The position numbers and the translations under genes are program-made. Shown piece by piece: positions 1 to 6,363 of a stretch of 8,145 bases of DNA. The number at the start of each line of letters is the position of its first letter. Position 1 is the first letter of the stretch. The DNA is from Bacteroidota bacterium. GTDB taxonomy: Bacteria; Bacteroidota; Bacteroidia; Bacteroidales; PUMT01. The notes under the pieces are model-generated. The model saw nothing but the letters and a program-made list of their open reading frames with translations, had not been told where the DNA came from and made no database searches. The DNA is taken from NCBI GenBank assembly GCA_003556985.1, contig PWPZ01000046.1, positions 1 through 8,145 of the forward strand, given 5' to 3'.

Positions 1-1181
1 AGATTTTCAGCATCCTTTATCTTGAAGATAAAAAGACCATCTCCGATCTTTGCGTACCGGTAAGCGTCAGCATACCAACCATGACTCGCCTAATGCAGGA
101 ACTTATTAGCGAGGGGTGGGTTATTGAACTCGGCGCCGGAGAATCACGGGGCGGCCGGAAACCTGTGTTTTACGGACTCAATCCTTTTATACGTTATATC
201 ATCGGGATAGAAATTACCAGAAAATATACCAGGATCAATATTTTTGATTTGCATAACAGGCCGGTCGGAGAAACTCTGCATATAGACCTTGAGCTGGACA
301 GTGGCAATGACATGCTTGATACTTTAAAAGAACAGCTGAATGCATTTATCAAAAAGAATGGTATTGACATAAAAAGCATACTCGGAGCAGGAATAAGCCT
401 TCCCGGACTCCTTGATAAAAAAACAAACATCAACTACAGTTATCCTTCTTTAGGAGAAATACCACTGCATATAAAATTCAGTGAGCACCTGGAAATTCCA
501 TCCTTTATTGAACACGATACAAAAGCAATTGCTCTCGGAGAATCATGGTTTGGTCTTGCAAAAAACAAATCCAACGTCCTGTGCCTCAATGTTGGTTCGG
601 GCATTGGACTGGGCATGATAATGAAAGGAGAGCTGTACCAGGGTGCTTCAGGGTTTTCAGGTGAATTCGGACATATTCATATGGTACCCGAAGGTGAACT
701 TTGTGACTGCGGGAAAATAGGCTGTCTGGAAACTGTGGCTTCAGGTACTGCTATAGTTACAAAGGCAAAAAAGAAGATAAGCGAAGGAACAAATTCAATC
801 ATAAATAAGCTTGTCGAGGGCAACATTAATTCGATCAAACTTCCGGACATCATTCAGGCTGCTCATCAGGGCGACCAGTTCGCAATAGAGCTTATTGAAG
901 ATGCAGGCGCTTACCTGGCCCGCGGACTGGCGATTCTTATTCATCTTTTCAACCCTGAAATGATAATTGTCGGAGGTGACCTGGCAAAAGCTGAAAACCT
1001 TCTGGCCGATCCTATACAACAGAAACTCAATAAATACACAATAAACAGGATCCGGCAGGATGCCGATATTCATATATCGGAATTAAAAGGACAGGCGGGA
1101 CTGCTTGGCACAATTCCGGTAGTAATGAATAATATTTTTTCACAGGAACCCAATATTCTTAATTTTAACAATAAGCTCTGA
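1..1181 (+). CDS. ROK-family transcriptional regulator, 5'-truncated by window edge
   Basis: The frame is open from base 3, 26 codons before the first ATG at 81. Those codons encode most of a winged helix-turn-helix (TISDLC, then SIPTMTRLMQELISEGW), so the ATG at 81 is internal and the real start lies left of the window. The wing follows as GESRGGRKP, typical of ROK repressors. Numbered from the internal Met, the sugar-kinase-like ASKHA part begins near residue 40. It shows LGAGISLPGLLD (101-112), EHDTKAIALGE (144-154) with the catalytic-type Asp146, NVGSGIGLG (170-178), and the ROK zinc motif made by His198, Cys208, Cys210 and Cys215, with Glu195 and Glu217 at the usual sugar-contact positions. 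IIVGGD (295-300) closes the fold. The family usually binds DNA and releases it on sensing a sugar or sugar phosphate. It probably controls the downstream transporter; the ligand is unknown. The stop lies 4 bp before the symporter start. Confidence 0.93.
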   Translation, partial: IFSILYLEDKKTISDLCVPVSVSIPTMTRLMQELISEGWVIELGAGESRGGRKPVFYGLNPFIRYIIGIEITRKYTRINIFDLHNRPVGETLHIDLELDSGNDMLDTLKEQLNAFIKKNGIDIKSILGAGISLPGLLDKKTNINYSYPSLGEIPLHIKFSEHLEIPSFIEHDTKAIALGESWFGLAKNKSNVLCLNVGSGIGLGMIMKGELYQGASGFSGEFGHIHMVPEGELCDCGKIGCLETVASGTAIVTKAKKKISEGTNSIINKLVEGNINSIKLPDIIQAAHQGDQFAIELIEDAGAYLARGLAILIHLFNPEMIIVGGDLAKAENLLADPIQQKLNKYTINRIRQDADIHISELKGQAGLLGTIPVVMNNIFSQEPNILNFNNKL

Positions 1182-1185
1182 CAAA

Positions 1186-3027
1186 ATGATTCTTGAATTT
1201 ATCGACTGGACCATACTGGCTGTTTTCTTTGCAATATTGCTAACTATAGGGTACATAGCTTCAAGACAGGCAGGTAAAAGCACGACCAATTTTTTCCTTT
1301 CCGGAGGCAATATGCCATGGTGGCTTTTGGGAGTCTCAATGGTCGCCACTACCTTCTCAGCCGATACACCAAACCTGGTAACCGATATGGTACGAACAGG
1401 TGGAGTAGCAAGCAACTGGCTGTGGTGGGCATTCCTTCTCACCGGTATGCTTACTGTTTTTGTATATGCCAAATTATGGAACCGCTCCCGTGTAATGACC
1501 GACCTTGAATTTTATGAGATCCGCTATAGCGGAAAAATGGCTGCTTTCCTGAGAGGCTTCAGGGCTATATACCTGGGATTCTTTTTTAATGTGATGGTTA
1601 TTGCAAGTGTTTCCCTCGCATTTATTAAAATTGCAGGAGTGATGCTGGGATTGCAGCCTGCACCCGCTCTCATAATAGCCGCGGTGATTGTGGTTTTCTA
1701 TAGCGGCCTGGGTGGACTGAAAAGTATTTTGTGGACAGACCTCTTCCAGTTTAGTTTTGCAATGTTCGGGGCTATTCTTGCAGCGGTATACGTTACCAGG
1801 TCTCCCGAAGTAGGTGGACTTTCAGAATTATTTTCACATCCGAATGTCGTCGACAAACTGAGTTTTTTTCCGAGTATTTCCCAACCTGAGGTCTTTTTAA
1901 GTATCTTCCTGATCCCAATTGCAGTCCAGTGGTGGTCGGTATGGTATCCCGGAGCTGAACCCGGTGGCGGAGGATATGTTGCCCAGAGGATGCTCTCGGC
2001 AAAAAACGAAGACCATGCGGTTGGTGCAACCCTTCTCTTTAACTTCTTTCATTATGCACTGCGTCCATGGCCATGGATCGTGGTGGGACTTGCTTCTCTG
2101 ATAGTTTTTCCCGATATCCAGTCAATGGTTGACCAGTTTCCCGATGTTTCTGTGCAGTATATCCAGAATGACTTTGCTTATCCTGCAATGCTGAGGGAAT
2201 TCCTGCCGGCCGGGTTGCTCGGACTGGTGGTTGCTTCGCTCATAGCAGCTTATATGTCGACCACTGCTTCACAACTGAACTGGGGATCATCATATCTGGT
2301 GAATGACTTTTACGGTCGCTTTTACAATCCTGACGCAACCGAGAAACAAAAAGTACGGTTTGGAAGACTAAGTACGGTAACTCTTATGTTTTTTTCGGTA
2401 CTGCTGGCACTTGTGCTGCAGAATGCGCTTCAGGCATTTCAGTACCTGCTGATGATAGGTGCCGGAACGGGACTGATATACATATTGCGCTGGTTCTGGT
2501 GGAGGATCAATGCCTATTCTGAAATTGCCGCAATGGTTGGCGCCGGAGTATTTTCGCTCACCTTTATATTAATAGAGAACTTTGGCATGACCAGGCTTGA
2601 AGGTAACATGGTTGAAGTGCTTGGAATAACCACTTCAGTCACCTACTGGAACATTATCAAGTTTGTCGGCGTAGTATTTCTGACATCGACCACGTGGATC
2701 GTGGTTACATTTATGACACGTCCCATAAGTGAGGAAACACTAAGAAGCTTTTACCGCAAGATCAGGCCGGGAGGACCGGGCTGGCAGCCGGTGGTCGACA
2801 GGGCCAGGAAAGATAATGTGGAACTGGTTAAAGAAGCGGATCTTAAATGGGATGTTCCCACGGGAATAATTTGCATGATAACCGGTAGTATAGCAATATA
2901 CAGCACCCTGTTTACAATTGGAAACCTTCTTTACGGGCATACTACCGAAGCCATAATTGCAATAGTTATGGCAATTGTTTCCACGGTCCTGCTTTATAAA
3001 AGCTGGAACAAACTTAAAATGAAATAG
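1186..3027 (+). CDS. Sodium/solute symporter, SSS (SLC5-like) family
   Basis: This is a 613-residue integral inner-membrane protein with about 14-15 hydrophobic segments. The first is at residues 7-27; the next (44-68, WWLLGVSMVATTFSADTPN) matches the broken first core helix of the LeuT fold. Further signature parts are FYSGLGGLKSILWTD (171-185), GGGGYVAQRMLSAKNEDHA (260-278) and the helix LVVASLIAAYMSTTASQLN (347-365). Its Ser/Thr run sits where SSS proteins bind the second sodium ion. A basic cytoplasmic loop (about 512-558) precedes two last helices, a layout common in Bacteroidota members of about 600 residues. It would couple inward sodium flow to solute uptake. The substrate cannot be read from sequence; the ROK regulator and nucleotidyltransferase neighbours favour a sugar or sugar derivative. 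The ATG lies 4 bp after the regulator stop with no Shine-Dalgarno, suggesting co-transcription and translational coupling. Confidence 0.94.
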   Translation: MILEFIDWTILAVFFAILLTIGYIASRQAGKSTTNFFLSGGNMPWWLLGVSMVATTFSADTPNLVTDMVRTGGVASNWLWWAFLLTGMLTVFVYAKLWNRSRVMTDLEFYEIRYSGKMAAFLRGFRAIYLGFFFNVMVIASVSLAFIKIAGVMLGLQPAPALIIAAVIVVFYSGLGGLKSILWTDLFQFSFAMFGAILAAVYVTRSPEVGGLSELFSHPNVVDKLSFFPSISQPEVFLSIFLIPIAVQWWSVWYPGAEPGGGGYVAQRMLSAKNEDHAVGATLLFNFFHYALRPWPWIVVGLASLIVFPDIQSMVDQFPDVSVQYIQNDFAYPAMLREFLPAGLLGLVVASLIAAYMSTTASQLNWGSSYLVNDFYGRFYNPDATEKQKVRFGRLSTVTLMFFSVLLALVLQNALQAFQYLLMIGAGTGLIYILRWFWWRINAYSEIAAMVGAGVFSLTFILIENFGMTRLEGNMVEVLGITTSVTYWNIIKFVGVVFLTSTTWIVVTFMTRPISEETLRSFYRKIRPGGPGWQPVVDRARKDNVELVKEADLKWDVPTGIICMITGSIAIYSTLFTIGNLLYGHTTEAIIAIVMAIVSTVLLYKSWNKLKMK

Positions 3028-3056
3028 ATCAAACATCACTGTAAATAATTTTGCAC

Positions 3057-3959
3057 ATGAAGCCGACCTTACTTATACTTGCCGCAGGTCTCGGAAGCCG
3101 ATACGGAAGTCTCAAACAAATTGAACCTGTTGGCCCCAACGGCGAAGCAATAATCGATTATTCCGTTTACGATGCGATAAGAGCAGGATTCGGGAAAGTG
3201 GTTTTTGTCATTAAAAAGGATATAGAAAACGATTTCAGGGAAAGCCTGCTTAAACGTTTTGAGAACAAAATTGAAACCGGCTATGTATTTCAGGAGCTCG
3301 ATATGCTGCCGGAAGGCTATTCTCTGCCGTCCGACCGCAAAAAACCATGGGGAACAGCCCATGCGCTGATGGCAGCCGAAGGAAACATTGATACACCTTT
3401 TGCGGCAATAAATGCCGACGATTTTTACGGACTTGAGGCATTTACCGGAATAGAGAAATTCCTGTCCGAAAGGAGTGTAAGCGATACCGATTATTGTATG
3501 ATTGGCTATAAGCTTAAAAACACCCTCTCCGAACACGGTACGGTTTCCAGGGGAGTTTGCAAAACCGATCAAAACAATTTCCTGGTCGGTATTACAGAGA
3601 TAACTAAAATCCAGAGAGAAAGCGGAATGATCATTTATTATGATAACGATAAACCGCAAAACCTGCCTGAAGATTCAATCGTTTCCATGAATATGTGGGG
3701 TTTTACTCCTGTAGTTTTCAAACAATTAAAGGAACTCTTCACATCATTTTTAAATAAGAATATAAATGATCCCAGGGCCGAATATTTTATACCTACTCCT
3801 GTTGACCGGCTTATAAGGGAAGGAAGGGCAAAGGTAAAAGTGATTGACTGTGATGCTTCCTGGTTTGGCATTACCTACAAAGAAGACAGGGATGCTGTAA
3901 GAAAAAGTATTCTTAAAAAGATTGAGGAGGGTGTTTACCCTGCCAGTCTCTGGAAATAG
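3057..3959 (+). CDS. Sugar-phosphate-type nucleotidyltransferase (NTP_transferase fold)
   Basis: The 300-residue product starts with the pyrophosphorylase signature LILAAGLGSRYGSLKQ (6-21), a Rossmann-like nucleotide-binding loop with Arg15 and Lys20. KPWGTAHA (96-103) matches the part that reads the base and holds the nucleotide. NADDFYG (119-125) supplies the metal-binding aspartate, and SMNMWGF (210-216) and WFGITYKED (269-277) match later active-site segments. Such enzymes join an NTP to a sugar 1-phosphate, giving an NDP-sugar and pyrophosphate in the cytoplasm. The sugar and base are unknown. There is no left-handed beta-helix acyltransferase domain as in GlmU. The ATG at 3057 is preferred; an in-frame TTG at 3051 would add only two residues. 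The gene follows the symporter after 29 bp with no terminator, so it is probably in the same operon. No sugar kinase that would make its substrate is present in the window. Confidence 0.88.
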   Translation: MKPTLLILAAGLGSRYGSLKQIEPVGPNGEAIIDYSVYDAIRAGFGKVVFVIKKDIENDFRESLLKRFENKIETGYVFQELDMLPEGYSLPSDRKKPWGTAHALMAAEGNIDTPFAAINADDFYGLEAFTGIEKFLSERSVSDTDYCMIGYKLKNTLSEHGTVSRGVCKTDQNNFLVGITEITKIQRESGMIIYYDNDKPQNLPEDSIVSMNMWGFTPVVFKQLKELFTSFLNKNINDPRAEYFIPTPVDRLIREGRAKVKVIDCDASWFGITYKEDRDAVRKSILKKIEEGVYPASLWK

Positions 3960-3987
3960 CAAAAATGAATCTACCTGCTTTAAGTAG

Positions 3988-4028
3988 TATCCCCAGTTAT
4001 CCGGATGATAATATTGGGGGTAGTTTTT
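3988..4028 (+). terminator. Probable rho-independent terminator after the nucleotidyltransferase
   Basis: An imperfect stem pairs TATCCCCAGTTAT (3988-4000) with ATAATATTGGGGGTA (4008-4022), with a CCCC/GGGG core, wobble pairs and a small bulge. It is followed by T5 at 4024-4028. It lies 29 bp after the stop and would separate the ROK-symporter-nucleotidyltransferase unit from the DoxX gene. The stem energy has not been computed. Confidence 0.65.
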
Positions 4029-4074
4029 CGTTTAATATACCGACCAATAAAAATAAACCTTTCGGTTAAATCAC

Positions 4075-4078
4075 AGGA
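4075..4078 (+). promoter_or_regulatory. Weak Shine-Dalgarno-like AGGA before the doxX start
   Basis: AGGA lies 6 bp before the ATG at 4085. It is the only start in the window with a recognisable purine-rich site at normal spacing. A small AACC-TTTC-GGTT inverted repeat (4056-4067) lies just upstream. No convincing Bacteroidota promoter pair (TTTG / TAnnTTTG) was found in the 3960-4084 gap, although a promoter is expected there after the terminator. Confidence 0.4.
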
Positions 4079-4084
4079 TTAATA

Positions 4085-4564
4085 ATGAACACTGAAAAAA
4101 GATACGCACTTTCCGAACTTATAGTACTGGTTGCCCTGCGTGTGGCAATCGGCTGGCATTTCATGTATGAGGGTGTCTCCAAACTGCTCCAGGGCAACTG
4201 GACCGCCTATGCATTTTTAATGGATTCACGGGGTTGGTTCTCCGGCTTGTTCCGGAGCCTGGCAGGCAGTCCCACGGCACTGGCCATTACCGATCAGCTG
4301 AATATGTGGGGACTGACCCTTATAGGTTTTGCCCTTATAACAGGTACATTTACAAAATTTGCCAAAGCTGGTGCCGTTGTGCTGCTGCTTTTCTATTTTG
4401 CAGCCCAGCCACCGCTGATGATGGCCGAGTACCTGTTGCCGGCCGAAGGCACCTATCTCTGGGTAAACAAAAATCTTATTGAGATGCTGGCCGTGGCAGT
4501 GCTTTTTGTTTTTCCCACAGCGCATATTATAGGCGTTGACCGGCTGCTGAAAAAATTTATTTAG
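4085..4564 (+). CDS. DoxX-family four-helix membrane protein
   Basis: This 159-residue protein has four hydrophobic segments at about 11-29, 72-90, 93-112 and 129-148, the usual length and layout of DoxX. The family pattern is visible as ALRVAIGWHFMYEGVSKL (17-34) at the first helix, then a loop with SRGWFSG, then GLTLIGFALITGTFTKFA (76-93) and NLIEMLAVAVL (130-140). DoxX proteins are related to the DoxD subunit of archaeal thiosulfate:quinone oxidoreductase, but most bacterial members have no proven function; a membrane redox or quinone-linked role is commonly proposed. It lies 67 bp before a Gfo/Idh/MocA oxidoreductase on the same strand, so the two may be one transcript and may work together (inference). 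The start is supported by an AGGA at 6 bp and by the conserved N-terminus. Confidence 0.87.
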   Translation: MNTEKRYALSELIVLVALRVAIGWHFMYEGVSKLLQGNWTAYAFLMDSRGWFSGLFRSLAGSPTALAITDQLNMWGLTLIGFALITGTFTKFAKAGAVVLLLFYFAAQPPLMMAEYLLPAEGTYLWVNKNLIEMLAVAVLFVFPTAHIIGVDRLLKKFI

Positions 4565-4604
4565 TTTTTGGGCCCGGCCGGAATCAGATTGCCCAAAAAA
4601 ACTA
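4562..4604. other. Stem-loop starting at the doxX stop codon
   Basis: TAGTTTTTGGGC (4562-4573) can pair with GCCC-A7-CTA (4591-4604) with two unpaired A residues, around a 17-base loop that carries the palindrome CCGGCCGG. The TAG is the doxX stop. The T-run is in the 5' arm and the A-run in the 3' arm, so it is not a standard + strand terminator. It could be an mRNA-stabilising or processing hairpin between doxX and the oxidoreductase. Function is inferred only. Confidence 0.5.
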
Positions 4605-4631
4605 TTTCATGATATTTTAAATCTCTTATAA

Positions 4632-6251
4632 ATGGATAATAACGATTCCAATATTTCAGAAAACAATTCTTCCGATAAGGAAAAAAACAAGAATAAAAAC
4701 GAAGGCATTGGAAGAAGGGATGTATTGAAAAGCCTTGCCACCCTTCCTTTCGTGGGCGCTCTGGTTTACGGCGCCTTCAGGAAAAAAAGTCTTCAGCATT
4801 ACCGCCAGCATCAACTTATCAGGGAACTGAATCTGGGAACTGAAAACACTCCCGTAAATTTCACCCCTGTTTCATCCGACAGCAAGGACCTTTTGCGCAT
4901 AGGCATAATCGGATTCGGAATAAGGGGTGAGCAGCTGGCCCGTTCGGCGGGCTTCGCCCATCCCGAGCAGATAGATTCATGGGCCAGTGCAGCACTTGCC
5001 AACAAGGCGGATGACAGGCTCAATGTTTACCTTGAACAGGAAGATTTGAACATTAGAATTACCGCTGTATGCGATATTTTCACGGTAAAAGCCAAAAGGG
5101 CGGTGGAAACCTCGGCAAATATTTACCGTACCGGGACAGACGCCAGGAAGGGTGAACCGGCCAGGCTTTACAATAATTACAGGGAACTCATCCATGCCGA
5201 TGATGTTGATGCAGTTATTATTGCCACGCCCGACCACTGGCATGCCGAAATGGCTATCGAAGCCGCAAAAGCAGGCAAACATATTTACCTGGAGAAACCG
5301 CTGAGTCTAACCGTGGTAGAAACCCATGCCGTGGAGCAGGCGGTAAGGGAAAACAATGTAGTTTTCCAGCTTGGTCATCAGAACCGGCAGATTGAAAGTA
5401 ATTTTAAGGCAAAGGAGATTATAGACAAGAACATTCTCGGAAAGATCACCAAGATAGAGTGTTACACAAACAGGAACTCTCCAAACGGGGCCTGGGTCTA
5501 TGACCTTCATCCCGAAGCAAATGAAAACACCATTGACTGGAAACAGTTCCTGGGACCGGCACCCGATCATTCCTTTTCACGCGAGCGCTTTTTCCGCTGG
5601 CGCTGCTGGTGGGATTACATCACGGGGCTTACCGGCGATCTGTTTACCCATGAATACGATGTGATAAATATGGTTACCGGAATAGGCATCCCCCATTCGG
5701 CGGTGGCCTCCGGCGGGGTATATTTTTTCAAGGACGGAAGGACAGTCCCCGACATACTGCAGGTAAGCTATGAATACCCCGACAGGGATCTGAATCTTAT
5801 GTACAGTGCATCCCTTGCCAACAGTAAACAGCGCAGCAAAACTTTCTTCGGGCATGATGCAAGCATGGAGTTAAGCGCGAATATGACTGTTTATGCCGAC
5901 CGTAACTCAACCCGCTACAGAGACCATATAGAAGCAGGATTAATACGACCCGACACTCCCATGCTTACCCATGTTCCCGGAAGAGAGGGCGTCGACGTGG
6001 TAACATCCGCCACCGAACAGTATTTTGCAAGCAGGGGTCTTCTCTTCACATACCGGGGTGGCAGAAGGGTAGACACAACATTCCTTCATATCAGGGAGTG
6101 GATCGAAGCAATCCGCGGAAGCGGAACTCCCTCCTGCGATATAAAGGAAGGAGTTGAGGAAGCCATCTCGGCACATATGGGCACCGAGGCCTACAGGCTG
6201 GAGAGGAAAACATTCTGGGATAAGGACAAAAAACAGATTGTAACCGCCTGA
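4632..6251 (+). CDS. Gfo/Idh/MocA-family oxidoreductase with twin-arginine N-terminus
   Basis: The 539-residue product has an NAD(P)-binding Rossmann domain starting at about 88: GIIGFGIRG (91-99) gives GxGxxG, and CDIF (147-150) ends the second strand. IIATPDHWHAEMAIEAAKAG (196-215) and YLEKPLSL (219-226) with the catalytic-type Lys222 are hallmark motifs. DYITGLTGDLFTHEYD (328-343) matches the conserved Asp/His stretch of the substrate domain. The family oxidises or reduces sugars, inositols or related polyols with NAD(P). Its N-terminus is unusual: about 27 Asn/Asp/Lys/Ser-rich residues, then RRDVLKSLATLPF (28-40) and a hydrophobic stretch to about 49, ending in RKK. This resembles a Tat signal or membrane anchor, without a clear cleavage site. 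No other in-frame start exists before the RR. Zymomonas glucose-fructose oxidoreductase is a precedent for a Tat-exported member. It is about 190 residues longer than the core fold; the extra length is mainly the N-terminus and an extended C-terminal domain. The substrate is unknown. Confidence 0.92.
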   Translation: MDNNDSNISENNSSDKEKNKNKNEGIGRRDVLKSLATLPFVGALVYGAFRKKSLQHYRQHQLIRELNLGTENTPVNFTPVSSDSKDLLRIGIIGFGIRGEQLARSAGFAHPEQIDSWASAALANKADDRLNVYLEQEDLNIRITAVCDIFTVKAKRAVETSANIYRTGTDARKGEPARLYNNYRELIHADDVDAVIIATPDHWHAEMAIEAAKAGKHIYLEKPLSLTVVETHAVEQAVRENNVVFQLGHQNRQIESNFKAKEIIDKNILGKITKIECYTNRNSPNGAWVYDLHPEANENTIDWKQFLGPAPDHSFSRERFFRWRCWWDYITGLTGDLFTHEYDVINMVTGIGIPHSAVASGGVYFFKDGRTVPDILQVSYEYPDRDLNLMYSASLANSKQRSKTFFGHDASMELSANMTVYADRNSTRYRDHIEAGLIRPDTPMLTHVPGREGVDVVTSATEQYFASRGLLFTYRGGRRVDTTFLHIREWIEAIRGSGTPSCDIKEGVEEAISAHMGTEAYRLERKTFWDKDKKQIVTA

Positions 6252-6276
6252 TAAAGGGACAGTCTCAGTTTCATAA

Positions 6277-6323
6277 TTACGGGAAGATGAAGGTATACTT
6301 TACGGGGAGATGAATCTCTACTT
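6277..6323 (+). repeat. Two-copy imperfect tandem repeat upstream of kynU
   Basis: Two 24-base copies (6277-6300 and 6300-6323, period 23, sharing one base) match at 20 of 24 positions. Both begin TTACGGG, share AGATGAA, and end TACTT. The second copy also holds the inverted repeat GAGAT-GA-ATCTC (6307-6318). The pair occupies the middle of the 112-bp gap between the oxidoreductase and kynU, where a regulator site or leader element could lie. No clear promoter or terminator is seen in this gap. Confidence 0.6.
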
Positions 6324-6363
6324 CACCGATCCAGGGTTTGCCAAATCTCTTTCCTGAATCCGC

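Noticed and set aside
81..83. ATG at 81 as the start of the ROK regulator
   Set aside because: The 26 open codons before it encode part of the family's helix-turn-helix, so this Met is internal and the gene starts outside the window.
2065..2076. Perfect 12-base palindrome CCATGGCCATGG
   Set aside because: It encodes the conserved Pro-Trp-Pro-Trp of the symporter and is explained by protein sequence.
3046..3053. TAATTTTG, an exact match to the Bacteroidota -7 motif TAnnTTTG
   Set aside because: It sits only 4 bp before the ATG at 3057, there is no TTTG about 20 bp upstream, and it lies in a tight operon gap. Chance in A/T-rich DNA is more likely.
3069..3659. 196-codon open frame on the - strand inside the nucleotidyltransferase gene
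   Set aside because: It lies wholly antisense to a gene with clear family motifs, and its translation is Cys/Phe-rich with no domain pattern. It is a shadow of codon usage.
4009..4028. TAATATTG and TAGTTTTT as possible -7 promoter elements for doxX
   Set aside because: Each misses one consensus base, overlaps the terminator stem or tail, and lacks a TTTG at the right distance upstream.
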